NCBI RefSeq assembly: GCF_004208415.1
Contig: NZ_CP035758.1
Coordinates: 5,084,001 to 5,148,000 of the forward strand
Length of the DNA: 64,000 nt
Direction of reading: 5' to 3'
Source of the DNA: Ktedonosporobacter rubrisoli
GTDB lineage: Bacteria > Chloroflexota > Ktedonobacteria > Ktedonobacterales > Ktedonobacteraceae
Below, in pieces: positions 36,611 through 46,174 of this stretch. The position numbers and the translations under genes were made by a program. Under the pieces are notes generated by a model, which saw only the letters and a list, made by a program, of their open reading frames with translations, did not search any database and was not told the DNA's origin. The stretch's first letter is position 1. The number at the start of each line of letters is the position of its first letter.

Positions 36611-37980
36611 CCGGCTCCAGGCCTGCCTGCCCTTCTTATCTTCATGTAAACGTTGCCCTTTGGGCGCAGCGTCAATAGCGGCTCTAACCCAAGCGGTTGT
36701 GAACCTGCGAACTCAAAAGTCAGGCTCTGGGCCAGCGTTGCCAGAATGAGCTGAGCTTCAAGCTGAGCCAGAGGCATACCAAGGCAGATATGCGGTCCCG
36801 CCCCGAAGGGAATAAAGGCATAACGGGGAAGGGCCTGCTCATTGGCAGGGGCAAAACGTTCAGGATCAAAGCGTTCAGGATCGGCAAAGAAGCTTGCCCG
36901 CCGCTGGAGGGTATAAGGGCTAACCACAACCGAGGTTCCTCTGGGAATGCGAGAGCCAGCCAGCTGTACAGGCTGCTTAGCACGGCGCGTGAAGGCGTAG
37001 ACCGGTGGTGTGAGCCGCAAGGTCTCCTTGAAAATCTGCAGGGTATAGGGCAGGTTGGGCAGATCAGCAGCAGTAGGAAAACGCCCTGCGAGCACACGAT
37101 CTCCTTCGTTTTGCAGACGCGCGTAGACTGCAGGATGCTGGGAAAGAAGATACCAGCCCCAGGTCAGCGCCGTTGTCATCGTTTCGTGGCCAGCCACAAA
37201 GAAAGAGAAGGCCTGGTCACGAATCTGCCTATCACTAAAGGAGTCGGTTCCCTCAGCAAGCTGAGTACGCAGGAGCAGGGAAAGATAGTCGTTGCGCTCT
37301 TCAGCACTTTGCCGACGCTGCTCAATCATGCGATAAATAGTTGCATCTACGCGCGCAAGCGCCTGCTGCATACGTAGATTGCGCGGTGTTGGCCAGCTCT
37401 GAGGCAGGTGAAAGGGATTGGTCACAACCGCACTAAAGTGACGAAAGAGCAGGAGCAACGCTTCGCCCAACTCATCTTCTTCACCAGCGACATCGGCATC
37501 AAAAAGTATCCTGCAGATAATCCTCAAGGTCAGGCGCTGCATCTCATCAGTAAGATTGATGATCTCGCCCTCGCGCCAGGTCTCTTGTAAGCGATAGGTA
37601 CAATCGACGACAGTTTGCGCATGGCTCAGCACGTGACGGGGCTGAAAGAGGGGAGCCAGCAGCCTGCGTTGTCTGCGATGCTCCTCCCCTTCGCTAAGAA
37701 AAACTCCATTGCCAAGCAGCGGCTCGGCAAGAGCGCGCACGGTGGTAGTCTTCTCAAAACAAGCGCTCTGCTCAACCAGTACCTGATGTACCAACGCGGG
37801 CGAGTTGAGCAGAGGTACCAGGCGTGGCCCAAAGTGAAAAGCGCCAAGATCGCCAAATTCGCGGCTGATGCGCGCGAGGAGTTCGAGGCGTTGCCAACGC
37901 AGGGCAACGGCGTTTCCGAACAGCGGCCATACTGGAAGAGAAGGGATTGATGGGGATGATTGAGAGGCACTTGCCGTCAT
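36607..37980 (-). CDS. Cytochrome P450, second copy (CYP4/CYP102-like clan)
   Basis: 457 residues, longer than the operon P450. I-helix AGHETMTTALTW, K-helix FKETLRLTPP, PERF region FDPERFAP, and heme loop FGAGPHICLGMPLAQLE with the Cys ligand. N-terminal Pro-rich LPVWPLFGN is typical of this clan (fatty acid or terpene hydroxylases) but there is no membrane anchor. No ferredoxin or reductase is next to it; it may share the partners at 17856-19531. Alone between a small membrane protein and an HTH gene. Confidence 0.93.
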   Translation of the reverse strand: MTASASQSSPSIPSLPVWPLFGNAVALRWQRLELLARISREFGDLGAFHFGPRLVPLLNSPALVHQVLVEQSACFEKTTTVRALAEPLLGNGVFLSEGEEHRRQRRLLAPLFQPRHVLSHAQTVVDCTYRLQETWREGEIINLTDEMQRLTLRIICRILFDADVAGEEDELGEALLLLFRHFSAVVTNPFHLPQSWPTPRNLRMQQALARVDATIYRMIEQRRQSAEERNDYLSLLLRTQLAEGTDSFSDRQIRDQAFSFFVAGHETMTTALTWGWYLLSQHPAVYARLQNEGDRVLAGRFPTAADLPNLPYTLQIFKETLRLTPPVYAFTRRAKQPVQLAGSRIPRGTSVVVSPYTLQRRASFFADPERFDPERFAPANEQALPRYAFIPFGAGPHICLGMPLAQLEAQLILATLAQSLTFEFAGSQPLGLEPLLTLRPKGNVYMKIRRAGRPGAG

Positions 37981-38145
37981 ATACCGAACTCCTGATATTG
38001 AGTATGCAATAAAGTTTTGTCTACTTTACCCATAACCCTCATCAGAAGCGTGCGAAAATCGCACGCCCGATATTTCAAACTCGGCTATCCTTCTTCTAGT
38101 TTGCCTCACAGCTTATTCAACCTGGTCAGGAAGGGTGCTCACGAG

Positions 38146-38493
38146 ATGTCGGCAAAAGAAGAAGACCGCGCCCGCAAAAAACGGCTTAATCTCTGCGGTC
38201 CTCAGCTTAGACGTCTCCGCTTAGAACAACACCTGACCCTAGCTGACATCCAGGCATCCCTCGATGTTGATTACAACATTTCCCTTGACCGTACCAATCT
38301 GGGACGAATCGAAAATGGAGAGCGTACCGTCACGGATATTGAGCTGGCGGTCCTGGCCCATCTGCTGGGCGTCTCCTTAGAAGAGCTGTTATGGGGTACT
38401 TCATCTCCAGATGCCAGTCAGATCGGAGATGCGCTAAAGGACATCGAAGTACGCTACGCCGCGCGACGATCCAATCAGAATGAAGACGCTTAA
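38146..38493 (+). CDS. XRE-family regulator next to TIR-NACHT gene
   Basis: 115 residues, one HTH (about 20-85) with LRRLRLEQHLTLADIQASL and LDRTNLGRIENGERTVTDIELAVLAHLLGVSLEELL. Start at 38146 with GGAAGGGTG. It ends 27 bases before the TIR-NACHT gene in the same direction, so the two very likely form an operon and the HTH may repress it until a trigger arrives. Confidence 0.85.
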   Translation: MSAKEEDRARKKRLNLCGPQLRRLRLEQHLTLADIQASLDVDYNISLDRTNLGRIENGERTVTDIELAVLAHLLGVSLEELLWGTSSPDASQIGDALKDIEVRYAARRSNQNEDA

Positions 38494-38520
38494 TCTCTTC
38501 CTGCCAAAAGGGGATTGATG

Positions 38521-40881
38521 ATGGCATCCATAAAACTGGTCTACTCCTGCGCGCCTGACGATTACAGGCTTCTTGAAAAACTTTCATCTCATCTTCATCC
38601 GCTCGTGAGCAAGGGCTGGCTCAGCGAATGGCACGAGCAACTTATTCCAGCTGGGACCGATAGAGCGCTGGAACGTCGACAGGCCTGGAGCTCCGCCGAT
38701 ATCTTGCTCCTTTTGCTGAGCGCTGACTATTTCAAGTCTGAGGATTATAACAGCCCTGAAATGCTGCAAGCCTTCCAACGCCAGCAGTTGGGCCAGCTCC
38801 TCATTGTTCCAGTCCTTGTACGCCCCTGCGCTTGGGAAACTACAGAGGTAGCGCATCTGCAATGCTTGCCGCGCAACAAAAAGCCGGTGATCTTATGGGA
38901 GAATCAGGACGCAGCGCTTCTAACTGTAGCGCAGGAACTTCAACAGTTTCTCCCGGCCCGCCGTTCTCCTGGCGCATCTCACCTTAGCTCTCTTGAGCAC
39001 ACAAATCGGGCGCGCTTGCTCAAACATGTCCGAACGCTGTGGATCGAGGGCTTATTGGCGCAGTCGCTGCAGAACGCGGTCTGGGTAGATCTGCACCTGC
39101 AGAAACAGACAGATGCGTTGGAGAATCCCTGGCGCCTGGTGGTACAAGAACTTGAACATAAGCCACGTCCCTTGCCAGCGGGAACCAGCATTGTCCAGGT
39201 CTTCGATGAGGCCGATGAGGAGTTACTTATTCTTGGCGAGCCCGGGTCGGGAAAAACTACCTTGCTTCTCTATCTCGCCCGCACTCTTCTCGATCGCGCA
39301 GAAAGCAATGAAGGCCGCAGAATGCCAGTCATCTTTCATCTTTCCTCCTGGGCCCAACAGCGCTGCCCACTGGATCAATGGCTCGTTGAAGAGTTAAAAA
39401 CGAAATACCAGGTCCCTCAGCAGCTCGGGCGAGTTTGGATAGAAACCGATAAGATCTTTCCGCTGCTTGATGGCCTCGACGAAGTCGAGGAAACTGCACG
39501 CAACGCCTGCGTGGAGGCAATTATAGCCTATATGCACCGCGCAACAGTGCAAACTCCACTCGTCGTTTGTTGTCGCAACGACGAGTACCAGGCGCTCACA
39601 GTTCAACTCCCCTTGCAATATGCAGTTATGCTGCTTCCCCTGACAAACGAACAAATCGATACGTATCTCTCCAGCATCTCCGGCCAGATTGAGATCCTCC
39701 GCCAGGCCTTTAACGAAGACCGCGATCTGCTTGAGCTAGCTCGGCGACCGCTGCTCCTCTCGATCTTTACGCTAGCCTACCAGGGCGCTACTTCCATCGA
39801 TTTGCCAGCGACACATCAGGAATATCCACAGGCACTCTTTAGATATTATGTAAAGCATATGCTTAGCAGGAGAGCGCGTTTGCACAGGGGAACGGCTGCG
39901 CAGATGCAAGGTTGGCTAACCTATCTGGCCAGGCAGTTGCATAACCAGCAACAGACAATTCTTGCTATCGAAGATCTTCAGCCAGCCTGGCTATCAGCAT
40001 GGGCTCGTCGCTGGTATCGCTGGGGCATGGCCATTACGTATGGGCTGGTCTTCGGTCTCGTTTTCGGGCCAATCTTTGGGGCAACGTTCGGTTGCGCCTA
40101 CTGGCTCATCCACAGAAGCGTCGCCAATCCGCTCTTTGGCCTGATCTTCGGCCTGACGGTTGGCTGCATAGGCGGCCTCGTAGGAGGGCTCGCCTTTGGC
40201 ATCATCTTTAAGCAGCAACGCATCGTGCCGGCAGAAGTGGCTAGCTGGTCAGGAGCCGCAGCCTGGAAAGGCTTAAAGCTAGGGCTGGCCGGTGGCTTGA
40301 TCGTAGGAGCTGCCGGAGGACTGGCCGGAGGGATTGTCGTTGGGCTGCCAGGTGGTATCACGCTCGGCCTGGCGGCTGCCCTGCTTGTAGGCCTGGTAGG
40401 TGGCGCTATTGGCGGGCTCTCGCCAAAACAACTCCCCGAAAGGCTCTCCCTGGCGCCCAACGAGGGCATCTGGCGCTCTGGCCGGCGTGGATTTCTGTTG
40501 GCCGGCAGTTGTGTAGCGCTCTTCGGAATCGCTGGAGGTTTGATCTTTGGACTTTACGGCGCATCAATTGCAACGCTTGCCTATGCTCCGCTCTTTGGGA
40601 TAGTTTTAGGCGCAAGCGGTGGCCTGATCTTTGGGCTGGCCTTTGGCCTGGTCGGAGGGCGTACGGGGATTGCCGCCTTTCTCCAACATTTCGTACTGCG
40701 CTTCTTCCTCTGCTATTCTGGCCTTCTGCCCTGGAACCTTAGCGCCTTTCTTGACGAGGCTACAGAGCGCCTCCTGTTGCGCAAAGTGGGTGGAAACTAT
40801 ATCTTTGTCCATCGCCTTTTGCGCGATGTGCTGGCCAGCACCAGGGAAGCCTCTACCCGGGCTGAGAAGCGGGAAAAGTAG
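38521..40881 (+). CDS. TIR / NACHT / glycine-rich membrane protein
   Basis: 786 residues. N-terminal TIR-like domain (about 1-145) with VYSCAPDD strand and Glu80 in YNSPEMLQAF at the place of the NAD-cleaving Glu. NACHT NTPase (about 230-440) with Walker A GEPGSGKT (239-246) and Walker B LLDGLDE (315-321). Then a winged-helix-like linker, and from about 505 to 735 a run of some eight hydrophobic glycine-rich segments (many GG and small residues, glycine-zipper like), ending in a short cytoplasmic tail. AAAGGGG sits before two adjacent ATGs (38518, 38521). It combines two candidate effector modules, NAD cleavage and membrane insertion, on one NACHT switch. Phage defence is plausible but unproven. 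Confidence 0.88.
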   Translation: MASIKLVYSCAPDDYRLLEKLSSHLHPLVSKGWLSEWHEQLIPAGTDRALERRQAWSSADILLLLLSADYFKSEDYNSPEMLQAFQRQQLGQLLIVPVLVRPCAWETTEVAHLQCLPRNKKPVILWENQDAALLTVAQELQQFLPARRSPGASHLSSLEHTNRARLLKHVRTLWIEGLLAQSLQNAVWVDLHLQKQTDALENPWRLVVQELEHKPRPLPAGTSIVQVFDEADEELLILGEPGSGKTTLLLYLARTLLDRAESNEGRRMPVIFHLSSWAQQRCPLDQWLVEELKTKYQVPQQLGRVWIETDKIFPLLDGLDEVEETARNACVEAIIAYMHRATVQTPLVVCCRNDEYQALTVQLPLQYAVMLLPLTNEQIDTYLSSISGQIEILRQAFNEDRDLLELARRPLLLSIFTLAYQGATSIDLPATHQEYPQALFRYYVKHMLSRRARLHRGTAAQMQGWLTYLARQLHNQQQTILAIEDLQPAWLSAWARRWYRWGMAITYGLVFGLVFGPIFGATFGCAYWLIHRSVANPLFGLIFGLTVGCIGGLVGGLAFGIIFKQQRIVPAEVASWSGAAAWKGLKLGLAGGLIVGAAGGLAGGIVVGLPGGITLGLAAALLVGLVGGAIGGLSPKQLPERLSLAPNEGIWRSGRRGFLLAGSCVALFGIAGGLIFGLYGASIATLAYAPLFGIVLGASGGLIFGLAFGLVGGRTGIAAFLQHFVLRFFLCYSGLLPWNLSAFLDEATERLLLRKVGGNYIFVHRLLRDVLASTREASTRAEKREK

Positions 40882-40928
40882 GCCTGGAATTATTAAGGCA
40901 CCTTCCCCGCCTGCACCTATGAAAATCT

Positions 40929-40954
40929 GGCAGCTTTAAAGTGGTAAAGCTGCC
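40929..40954. terminator. Hairpin between convergent genes
   Basis: Perfect stem GGCAGCTTT / AAAGCTGCC with loop AAAGTGGT. It lies 47 bases past the TIR-NACHT stop and includes the last codons of the leftward NmrA-like gene. Confidence 0.55.
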
Positions 40955-41787
40955 TGCCGCAGCCACGCTTCCAATGAGAGTAGCTGAGGATGGATTTGCC
41001 GCAAGGAGGCAATATCAGCCTTGAGGCCCTCCTTTGCCAAAAATGCCGAGGCTTTTCTTGCTCCCTGCAGATCTTGTCCCGCTTCAGAAGAGCCAGCTTG
41101 ATAGACGACTGGCAGCCCAAACACCTGCTGAAACACCTCTGCCAGTCTAGCTAGCGTCAGCTCATCGCCAGCAATCTCCAGCGCTTTACCAATATACGTC
41201 TGTGGATCATTAAGGGCCAGCGCGGCAAATACGCCTATATCGCGCACAGCAATGGCCTGGATGCTCGTCTCGGCATCGCCCAGCGCTGGCAGGTAAATCG
41301 AACCATTTACCCTGCGGGCCTGAAAGCGAAAATTGTCCATAAACATCGCGGGCCGCAGAATCGTGACAGGTAGCTTGAGGGCCTGAAGATAGCGCTCGAT
41401 TTCACCTTTGGCCTCAAAGGCCGCAATACCGATATCTCTATTGGCCCCGATGGCCGAGCTATACACGAGATGGGGAACATGCATAGCTTTTGCCGCCTCG
41501 GCCACAGCTTTTCCTTGCTGCACTTCCTTGGCGCGCTCATACAATATCGCCTGCACGCTAAAAACTCCCTGTACATCCTGCATGGCTTCTGCCAGAGTGG
41601 CCGGAAGGTCCAGGTCCCCTTTTACTAGCTCTATCCCGAGATTATGGAGCTCTTGCGCCTCTGCTTTCTGTGGATCGCGCACAAGAGCGCGCACGCTCCA
41701 ACCGCTTGTCAGTAATTGTCTTGCCACAGCCCCACCCTGCTGTCCTGTGGCCCCCAGCACAAGCGCGACTTTTCGCAAATAACTCAT
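40936..41787 (-). CDS. NmrA-like NAD(P)-binding protein
   Basis: 283 residues. Rossmann start VALVLGATGQQGGAVARQLL, RDP after strand 2 and the VYSSAIGANRD stretch define the NmrA / HSCARG-like group of atypical short-chain dehydrogenases. Some are redox sensors, others quinone or sugar reductases; the active Tyr-Lys pair is not obvious, so a sensor or isoflavone-reductase-like role are both possible. A strong GAAGGAGG precedes the ATG. Converges with the TIR-NACHT gene. Confidence 0.88.
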   Translation of the reverse strand: MSYLRKVALVLGATGQQGGAVARQLLTSGWSVRALVRDPQKAEAQELHNLGIELVKGDLDLPATLAEAMQDVQGVFSVQAILYERAKEVQQGKAVAEAAKAMHVPHLVYSSAIGANRDIGIAAFEAKGEIERYLQALKLPVTILRPAMFMDNFRFQARRVNGSIYLPALGDAETSIQAIAVRDIGVFAALALNDPQTYIGKALEIAGDELTLARLAEVFQQVFGLPVVYQAGSSEAGQDLQGARKASAFLAKEGLKADIASLRQIHPQLLSLEAWLRQAALPL

Positions 41788-42079
41788 GCTTCGCCTCCTT
41801 CGTTTCCAGATTAAGCATTCTCAGGACAAGTATAGGCAAATACGCTGATGATCGCAAATCATAATATTCATGGTATTATGAATGCTATGCATAAATATAA
41901 CCCTGAGTCGTAGCAAAACTGGGAAGCCTGCAATGCGCCTGGAACCGGGATGACCGCCACATGAAGGTAGGCAACAGATAGCAAATCTGGTATAGTGAAG
42001 AGAAAATTGCTTTTCAACTAGCGACTTGCCATGAGCAACTAGCTCTTCCGAAATCCAGAGCAGGACAAAGGATCTATCG

Positions 42080-42985
42080 ATGATTGATATCTGTATGCTA
42101 GGCACCTACGGCATGATGCCGCTCCCTGGACGCTGGCTCTCGTGCGCCCTTGTGCGTTGTGGGGCAACCCTCACGCTATTTGATTGTGGGGAAGGCACGC
42201 AAGTTCCCTGGAAATCGCTGGGATGGGGATTTCGCCAGTTGGGAGCCATCTGTCTGACACATATGCATGCCGACCATGTTGCCGGCCTACCTGGCGTGCT
42301 TTTTATGGTTGCCCACGCTGGACGGACTGAACCCCTCACCATTTATGGTCCGCCAGGCACAACCTACGTTATTGAGGGCCTCAGGCGTATTGCAGCGGAT
42401 TTACCTTTCCCCATCGAGATTCGGGAGATGGAAGGCGGGGAGCAATTTGCGCTTCCCGGGGAGTTACAGGGCTCATGTGTGCGCGCTTCTCATGGCGTAC
42501 CCTGTCTGGCCTACCGTGTAGAGCTAGCGCGGCGTCCAGCCTTCCAAGTCGAGAGAGCGCAGGCTCTGGGCTTACCTGTTCAGCTCTGGTCGCACCTCCA
42601 ACGTGGCGAAACCCTGGAACACAATGGAAGGAGCATCACGCCTGACCAGGTTCTGGGTCCACCACGGCGTGGTATCTCGCTAGCCTTTATCACCGATACC
42701 CGACCAACAAGCACGCTCACGACATTTGCCAATGATGTAGATCTCCTGATCTGCGAGAGTATGTATGACAACCCTGATGACTTGCCGCTAGCTAAAGCCA
42801 ATGCACACATGGTCGTCACCGAGACAGCCCGCATCGCCCAGGAAGCCAGAGCTCACGAGCTGATTTTGACGCATTTCAGCCCTAAAATTAATGATCCAGC
42901 TGTAGCCGAAAAAGCGGCACGCCGTATCTTCGCCAACACGCGTGCCGCAAGAGATGGAATGGTCATCACCCTGGATTATACTTAG
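42080..42985 (+). CDS. rnz: Ribonuclease Z
   Basis: 301 residues. Metallo-beta-lactamase fold: N-terminal LGTYGMMPLPGR, FDCGEGTQ, zinc motif H61-x-H63-x-D65-H66 (THMHADHVAGLPG), later FITDTR, HM, and LTHFSPK. Endonuclease that trims the 3' end of tRNA precursors lacking encoded CCA, fitting the tRNA-Arg here without CCA. AAAGG before ATG. It converges with, and overlaps by four bases, the alpha/beta hydrolase gene. Confidence 0.9.
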   Translation: MIDICMLGTYGMMPLPGRWLSCALVRCGATLTLFDCGEGTQVPWKSLGWGFRQLGAICLTHMHADHVAGLPGVLFMVAHAGRTEPLTIYGPPGTTYVIEGLRRIAADLPFPIEIREMEGGEQFALPGELQGSCVRASHGVPCLAYRVELARRPAFQVERAQALGLPVQLWSHLQRGETLEHNGRSITPDQVLGPPRRGISLAFITDTRPTSTLTTFANDVDLLICESMYDNPDDLPLAKANAHMVVTETARIAQEARAHELILTHFSPKINDPAVAEKAARRIFANTRAARDGMVITLDYT

Positions 42986-43977
42986 CTGGCCTCTGTTAAC
43001 TTGCTTGCCTCTCCGCCTCCATCTTCCTCAGAAGAAGACAGCAGCAGATGGCGTTCAAAGAAGCCCACAACTTTCTCTACATAAGCAGCGCGGTCATCAA
43101 AGTAAGCGCCACAATGATCGGCATTCGGGACAAGCCAGAGCTCCTTTGGCTCTCCGGCCGCCTCATATAACAGAGGAGCATCTTGTGGATCTACGACTGT
43201 ATCTTTGAGGCCATGAATAATTAGGAGCGGACGAGGAGCGAGGCGACCTATATCACGTAAGGGCTCAACCTGTCTGAAATGATAGCCAGCCTTCCAGCCT
43301 AGAAGCCAATCGGTAACCCAATCAAACAGAATAAACGGCAGATGCAAAGTACGACGCACAGCATAGCCAACTGCGCTCTTATGCGAGGCAAAGCCACTAT
43401 CCAATACCAGAGCCTCTACTTCGGTTGTTCTAGCGCAAGCCATAATAGCCACAGATGCTCCCATTGAATAGCCCAGAGCGCCCAATCTCGTGCGAGGTGC
43501 ACGTTGCTTGGCATAGACTACAGCCCCTAGAAAATCATTGATCTCGCGATAGCCTAAGGTGACCGGCTTTCCAACCGGGCTTCCATGTCCATAATATTCA
43601 AATGCCAGGATGTTGTGACCGGCTTTCCATAGATGGCCGCATATACCTAAGACGTCCTCTCGCTTCCCCCGATAACCGGGGCAGACGATAATTGTCGTCT
43701 TCGCGCCTGGACAAGGTATATACCAGCCACTCACTTTGTAGTCTCCATAGAGAGGAGCAAAGGTGATCTCCTCGGCCGGTAAATCGAGCTCAAAAGGGCT
43801 AAACGTATAAAGATCAAAGCACGAAGCGGGGCGTTTGCTGGGACGTGTCAGTATCTCGACAATATAGATCCCAACAGCAAGCACCACGCCCAACACCCCC
43901 ACACTACCACCAAGCCCCCCAAGCAAAATCTGCTTCAACGAGGGACGGGCGAAACGTACATGTGATAAGTTGAACAT
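42982..43977 (-). CDS. Membrane-anchored alpha/beta hydrolase
   Basis: 331 residues. One N-terminal membrane helix (about 18-40), then an alpha/beta hydrolase of the BEM46/YqkD-like type: oxyanion CPGYRGKRED, nucleophile elbow GYSMGAS, acid in HGLKDTVVD and His in ADHCGAYFD. Substrate not known; likely an esterase. The start region begins MFNLSHVRFARPS. No operon partner. Confidence 0.85.
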   Translation of the reverse strand: MFNLSHVRFARPSLKQILLGGLGGSVGVLGVVLAVGIYIVEILTRPSKRPASCFDLYTFSPFELDLPAEEITFAPLYGDYKVSGWYIPCPGAKTTIIVCPGYRGKREDVLGICGHLWKAGHNILAFEYYGHGSPVGKPVTLGYREINDFLGAVVYAKQRAPRTRLGALGYSMGASVAIMACARTTEVEALVLDSGFASHKSAVGYAVRRTLHLPFILFDWVTDWLLGWKAGYHFRQVEPLRDIGRLAPRPLLIIHGLKDTVVDPQDAPLLYEAAGEPKELWLVPNADHCGAYFDDRAAYVEKVVGFFERHLLLSSSEEDGGGEASKLTEAS

Positions 43978-44754
43978 AGCGACCGCCAGGCTTTCTAGGA
44001 TTCAATAGACATTCCAGGATAAATCACACAATTTAGTATAAAGTACAGGATCTCTCTTTAATATTACAACACAAAAATGCTGACTTTTATGCCGCGCTCC
44101 CCTTCTGATGCCTCACGAGGGTATGGAGCTTCTCGCCCACCATAACAACCCCTCCTGATTTGCGGGCCGGCTTCAAACCCTGGCTAAGGCCGCCTTCCTC
44201 CTTTGCTTGCCTGCTCGTAGTTTACCCATGCACACCGAGATGCTTCTTCTTTCGGCAGCTATAGTAGTATTCCATTAACAATCCTCTGTAAATTATCCAA
44301 ATGCGTAAGTCTGCAAAAATCTATTACCTTCATTACTATTTATATTTATTCCTAGCTGTTATCGAAGCAATGAAATATATATATTGGAATAATATTAGAA
44401 AATAAGCTACACTTAATATAGGTCACGCGTATGTTGACCCAGGGTTATTTTAGTTTCAAGAACAATTAAAACACACCTGCTTCTTGGGCAGCTTACAGAT
44501 GAGAAAGCTTCTGTAAGTACATCAGGTCGTTTGGTCGTCAGCGATAAGGCGGTAGATACAGCAGAGACGATGCCCCTAAAACTGGCATTTTTAATTACAG
44601 TGTTTTGCTAATCTTTGCTCAACTATTACGAGCGCCATGCTTTCCGCCTCAGCAGTATAAAGACTATGTGACCTCAATCATTTATGTAAGACATAGGGCT
44701 GCAATATTTCTCGGCCTTTATCATAGATATAAAGCATTTCATGAGGTGACACAA
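43978..44754. other. Intergenic region between divergent genes
   Basis: About 780 bases without a supported gene. A possible 18-codon reading frame with AGGAGGGG is at 44087-44143 (minus strand). An 8-base-arm inverted repeat CTTACAGA / TCTGTAAG is at 44492-44517. The 44250-44450 part is AT-rich. Confidence 0.4.
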
Positions 44755-46061
44755 ATGCGGCAGGCTACTTCTACTCACACCAGGACAACCGAAATACAGC
44801 AAACAACGCAGGACGAGATACCTGGACTTCATCTCAAGACAAGTGATATTATCGGCTGGATACTCCAGGGTGGCGTGATCATCAGCGCGGTTTTTATTCT
44901 CGGCGGCCTCATCTTGCTGATGAGCAGCCCGGGCGGGCTGACGCTGCAGCGCTTGCTCCACTTTCCCCAGACATTCGGCCAGGTAATAAGTGGACTACTG
45001 GCATTTCGTCCACAGGCCATTATTACTGTGGGGCTATTCCTGCTCATCGCGACGCCTGTCGTTCGCGTGGCGGCTTCAGCGATTACCTTCGCCCTAGAAA
45101 AAGACCGCAAGTTCGTAGTTATTACGCTGACTGTCCTGGCGGTGCTCTTGTTCAGCATCTTCTATCTGGGTCATGATACGACAGCCTCCCATCACGAGCT
45201 AGGGGCTAACGTGCATTTCTCTTATCTGACAGTTTTGCTGATCTTCGCCGGCTCCGTGGCAGCGGGCTTGTTAGGCTCCTTAATCGGGCTGGGTGGAGGA
45301 GTTCTGGTCGTGCCGCTGCTCACGCTGGCCTTTGGCCTGCCTATCTCTTATGCGATTGGAGCGAGCATCATCTCGGTCATTGCCACTTCAAGTGGCGCTG
45401 CCGCCGCTTATGTACGCGACCATCTCACGAATATGCGCGTAGGCATGTTTCTTGAGCTGGCCACCACGACTGGAGCAATTACCGGTGCGATCATCGCAGG
45501 CATGCTAGCCCCGGCCTTCTTGGCGTTGTCTTCGGCGTTATCCTGTTAATCTCTGCCGCACCGATGATCTTCAAAATTGGCGAGGAGCTGCCCCAACGTG
45601 TCAAAAATGATCGCCTGGCAAACTGGCTTCGCCTTTCATCTACCTATCCCGATAAGCACCTTGGGCGCGATGTCCCCTATGAGGTAACGCATACGCCGCT
45701 GGGTCTGGGGATGATGTATATCGCAGGCGCACTCTCCGGCCTGCTTGGCATTGGTAGCGGCACCTTTAAAGTCCTGGCACTTGATGCTTTTATGCGCCTG
45801 CCACTGAAAGTCTCTACGACAACGAGTAACTTTATGATCGGCGTGACGGCTGCCGCCAGCGCGGGCATCTACTTCTCGCGCGGGGACATTCCTCCTCTGG
45901 TCGCGGCCCCCGTGGCGGTTGGCGTTTTGCTGGGTGCGCTGGTTGGGGCGCGTGTCCTGACCCGCCTTAGCAACAAAGCCTTGCGCATCATCTTCTTGCC
46001 AGTTATGGCCGTGGTAGCTGTAGAGATGATTTTACACGGTCTGGGCTTTAGCGCTTTTTAA
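44755..46061 (+). pseudogene. DUF1634-TauE/SafE fusion anion exporter, frameshifted
   Basis: Membrane protein in two frames. First frame 44755-45549: three helices of a DUF1634-like domain (ILQGGVIISAVFILGGLILL, TVGLFLLIATPVVRVA, TLTVLAVLLFSIFYLG) directly followed by TauE/SafE helices (GSLIGLGGGVLVVPLLTL). It ends at a stop right after PAFLALSSALSC. The next frame continues VVFGVILLISAAPMIFKIG and runs to 46061 with the second TauE half (GLLGIGSGTFKVLALD). One added G in TTGGCG at 45520-45525 repairs it to about 435 residues. GAGGTG ribosome binding site. TauE/SafE proteins export sulfite or sulfonates; DUF1634 is normally a separate neighbour gene. Confidence 0.8.
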
Positions 46062-46084
46062 CACGGGACATGGCAAAACAAATA

Positions 46085-46120
46085 CGATAGCCAGGGAGAT
46101 CTTCCCTGGCTATCGCTTTT
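46085..46120. terminator. Strong terminator between convergent genes
   Basis: 13-base perfect stem CGATAGCCAGGGA / TCCCTGGCTATCG with loop GATCT, followed by CTTTTC. Ends the TauE transcript and faces the leftward molybdoenzyme gene. Confidence 0.85.
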
Positions 46121-46174
46121 CAAGCGCGAACCAATGGTCCACGTGAACTTACCCCTTACTACATGGATGAGCGC

